Source of the DNA: Polytrichum commune
Lineage: Eukaryota > Streptophyta > Polytrichopsida > Polytrichales > Polytrichaceae
Reading direction: 5' to 3'
Assembly (NCBI GenBank): GCA_950295325.1
Contig: OX485803.1
Location: 8,432,001-8,496,000, forward strand
DNA: 64,000 nt
A program made the position numbers and the translations under genes. The notes under the pieces were generated by a model. The model did not search any database and was not told where the DNA came from. It worked only from the letters and a program-made list of their open reading frames with translations. Positions 60,734-64,000 of the stretch are shown in pieces. How positions within the stretch are numbered: position 1 is the stretch's first letter; each line of letters starts with the position of its first letter.

Positions 60734-60960
60734 CACTAAATATGATATTTAGTGTCACATATTGTTTGGAATTACGAAATGCGATATATATGTACTATAT
60801 ACATATATGACTCATTTTTTTATCAACAAATGTGAAATTGGTAGTTTGGACATTATAGAACATTAACAACCATACTTGATAAAAACATTACATCAATAGT
60901 AAAAAGATATAGGACTGTGTAAATTCAAATAGTACGTGATACTAAATATCATATTTAGTG
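60734..60960. mobile_element. short CACTA-ended, TA-flanked MITE (227 bp)
   Basis: The ends CACTAAATATGATATTTAG and its inverse are near perfect over about 25 bp, with TA on both sides (60732-60733 and 60961-60962). The terminal repeats are themselves palindromic, since TAAATATGATATTTA folds on itself. The interior differs from the 381-bp type, so it is a second subfamily. Confidence 0.85.
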
Positions 60961-60962
60961 TA

Positions 60963-63052
60963 GTTGACAAAACATGGGATTCTATGTCATAAATAGGATC
61001 ATGGACACATTGCACGGGGAGGTCACTTCATTGTCAAGTTGACACCACGTGCGGACAAAGTTTGCTACCCCTATATTACATGCCATATATAATTTTAAAA
61101 TTTATGATATTTTTTCTACATATACATAACCATTGATAGTATCTTTTGTATACTTTTTTGAAATTTTTAGTCATCTTCAATTTTTTTTAGTAATTGTTTT
61201 AGTTCAATTCTGTGTCATTCTAGTTAGAAATGATATGTTTTATGAAAAAAACAAATCATCAAATTTAGTTACCACTTTTAACTATGTCATAGGTATTGTG
61301 TATATCTACTCATGAAAAACATTTGATAAAATTTTGACCCATTTTGGTGGTGCAACTTACCAAAGGAAGATTTTTTTTGGCCGCACGCGGTGTTCAACTT
61401 GACAATGGAGTGATCTACCCGTGACACATTGTGATGCTTTGGTTTTGTAATCAGGTTGGGGGCCCTTCCATGCATGTTACAAGTGCCTCACATGCATCAT
61501 TTTGAATACAACATCATTTCATTTGAATGTGGCAAAGTTCTCTTCTAAACATCACATGACACATGGATATGCACACAAACGTCTATTATTAGAAACTAAA
61601 TGTCATTGTGGGCATCGTGTCCGTAGAGATCATCTTGGGAGGGCTTTAGAGGTCTTAGAATTTATTCTAATCAAAGAGTTGATAGAATTTGCATGAAAGT
61701 TTGACAAAGAATGGAGGATTTTCTTGAAGGACGTTGGCGCCATCTTCAAATGAAAGACGCTTCACCCTTGACCAAAATTGTAAACCTAAAACCACGGCGG
61801 AGTTTACAAGAATGTGGGTGAAAGACAAGGCCTACTAATTCTTGTCAAAGTGGTGTCATAATTGTTACACATCTAAGGTTTCAATTTCAACTCCAAAAAT
61901 AATACAGTCCGACTTTCTCAACCATGTACCTCAAACACAAGGCATGGTAATTTCACATCTTGTCATTTACAGTGTAATCAAATTTCATGCTCAAATTCGC
62001 AATAAACAAAGTGATAAATCTCACAAAGAGGAACTCTTAAAATTCACATGACGAGGTTACTCAAATCATGCACCATTTGCTAAAATCTATGACCTAAATT
62101 TTGTCACTTAATAAATCAATAATATACAAGTATTGTATTTAGTGTATCCTCTCATTTTCCCAAGTCACTACGTACTCTAAAGTATTTAAAGTACAAAAGA
62201 GCACTTAGGAACACCCCTGGTGAAAAGGCAATCAAAACAATTGCTATAATATTATCATAATCAACTTTGCATACTTTATCAGAGGATCTTACCATACAAT
62301 CCTATCATAAGATCTTATGATAGAACTCAACATGTTATAATTATGCACTTGGACTTGTTCTAGTTTTACTTAAACATGAGATTTATACATTCCTAACGCT
62401 TGTTCCAATCTAGTCCAAATCGTTTTACTCGTTTGAAATAAATGATTGTGCAATTTGTGAAACATCGATGATTGGATATAATATTGAGTTTCCTGGACTT
62501 CAAATTCTTTACGTATGATTGGGTTTGCGAGCTTCATCCATGAATTTCTCAAAGAGGGGCTACCCTACCCAAATTTCTCAAGGAGATCCCTTGAGCATTC
62601 GTTTCTTCCATTGCAAACTTATCGTTGACATTCTTCTTTATTCGGTAAATGCTAGTGTGATGAGTTCTTCGACTTGCTAATCCAACATGGAGGCGCTATA
62701 TTGGACTTTGATCTAGCTTGAGTCTACTACCCAACTATGTTGTGTTAGTTCTAGGCAACGAAAGTGGGGGTCCATGTCATATGCAAGGTCGTCATACATG
62801 GAACCTAAGGATCAGTTTAAATAACTAGTGGTTTCAATTGTGCATATTCATCAAACATTCAATCGAGGCTAATTTTTTTCCTTTATGTTTAGCTCAAAGG
62901 CTATATATATATCAACCACATAGCCATATGTATGTGTAGTGGCTTAAAGTGTTGGTTTAAGCACCCTCTACCTTACATAAGTTTGCGGAGTTTGGAAGTG
63001 CCCAAATTTGACAAAGACATTTGGCACCAACTTACACATCCTTATTAAAGTT

Positions 63053-63105
<53 letters not shown>

Positions 63106-63428
63106 GCTAGTTGGAGTTGGGACGCATCCAATCATTCATTGGGAGGTACGTAGGTGGGTGGCAGGCTAATTGTTGTGTGTTTGGAATCGCCTTGTATTCA
63201 TACACTCTTTGGATTTGGACCTATCTTGGATTTAGCTCTCCCCATGTACTTGCCAAGTGTCATCCAATGTGTTGATTAACGTACTCGTGAAGGATTCCCT
63301 TTCCTACTTTCCCTCGGAAAGAGATCGAGAAACCAAAAGAAAAAACAACCCAAAAATACCCAAAACCTCCCCCAAGAAGCATGATTTCGTATATGTCACA
63401 GAGCGGAGGTGACTCTCATATGTTTACA
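60963..63428. other. gene-free AT-rich stretch
   Basis: There is a lone MITE right end (GTATTTAGTG then TA) at about 62135-62146, a perfect 22-bp palindrome at 62302-62323 centred on AGATCT, and a long CT microsatellite at about 63056-63101. No gene. Confidence 0.55.
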
Positions 63429-63438
63429 TTATGATATT

Positions 63439-63689
63439 GGTCCGAGATGACCCTAAACTACCAAATAACAGTGGAGAGGTACCCAAATCTAAATGGAGGG
63501 GTTAGTGGTTCGATTCCTGGCTGTGAAATCTTCTCTCTACTTGACGGAAAATTCAAGAGCCCACTTACCACAAGGTAGGCAACAAGTCCCACCCTACACC
63601 AACGCGATCCTTGATCAAGGTAGGGCCAACTGGCTCGAATTCACATCGGATTGCTCAACGTTATTATTATTATTATTATTATTATTATG
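63439..63689 (+). mobile_element. tRNA-derived SINE, TTA-tailed type
   Basis: The target duplication TTATGATAT flanks it at 63429-63437 and 63690-63698. It starts GGTCCGAGATGACCCTAAAC, has box A-like AACAGTGGAGAGG and box B GGTTCGATTCC, then a body shared with the copy at 17753 (CCACAAGGTAGGCAACAA), and ends in a TTA repeat (about 63660-63688). Confidence 0.9.
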
Positions 63690-63698
63690 TTATGATAT

Positions 63699-64000
63699 AA
63701 AATAATTGGCGTACATTTATACAATGTAGAGTTCAATAAATTGAATGGGTGGTTTGAGTGCGTTGAGGTCCGATAACAACACCATTTTGAAGTTCGCATC
63801 TTGCTTGAATCTCACTCCTAAAAAAGAAATGTAAAATTTTGAGTTGGGTATGTCGTAGATGTTCTCAAGATCTTTGAAGTGACTCGCTACCCATCGGATC
63901 GTGTGAAGCATTTGAATGCAATAGATTTTAAGTGCAAAATACCTCAAATTTTGAGCCCACTTTCATTACACTATTTATGGTCAATAATGTGGTCATACTT
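63699..64000. other. no recognised gene
   Basis: A minus-strand frame (63717-63947) has no recognisable protein. Confidence 0.45.

Overview
The window looks like nuclear DNA of a land plant, most likely a seed-free one (moss, lycophyte or fern); I cannot fix the clade. The evidence is a seven-exon IQD (IQ67-domain) calmodulin-binding gene, a small protein with the plant MSLxCLxC start and an Arg-rich RRD end, a LEA-like hydrophilic gene behind a G-box, and a tRNA-Ile gene with plant-type upstream signals. Spliced genes, microsatellites, tRNA-derived SINEs and many MITEs exclude a prokaryote. I see no organelle DNA, rRNA or CRISPR array.

Layout. About 0-20 kb and 43-64 kb are gene-poor and AT-rich, filled with small repeats: Tourist-like (PIF/Harbinger-type) elements with GGGCC ends and 3-bp TNA target duplications; a second MITE family with CACTA ends flanked by TA; a third with GAGxGTACCTCTCAT ends; a pogo-like element with a retained reading frame; three SINEs with clear target duplications; a five-unit 160-bp tandem array; a broken HUH-Rep (replitron-like) element; and a broken retroelement piece with an RNase H domain. 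The host genes lie between about 20 and 38 kb: the small conserved protein (22.3-22.6 kb, plus strand), the LEA-like gene (31.3-31.6 kb, plus strand) and the IQD gene (33.0-37.7 kb, minus strand, convergent with the LEA-like gene). The tRNA-Ile(AAU) gene sits inside IQD intron 5 on the opposite strand. The 40.9-43 kb part has gene-like but unidentified sequence.

The genes do not form a pathway. The IQD protein is expected to bind calmodulin and microtubules or membranes, the LEA-like protein to act in dehydration tolerance, and the small protein has no known role. The most informative material is how the mobile elements are built and nested: a Tourist-like element inside a CACTA-ended MITE, another inside a dispersed repeat that has two empty-site copies in the same window, and SINEs that share a head but carry different tails. 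The HUH-Rep remnant is the most unusual single item.
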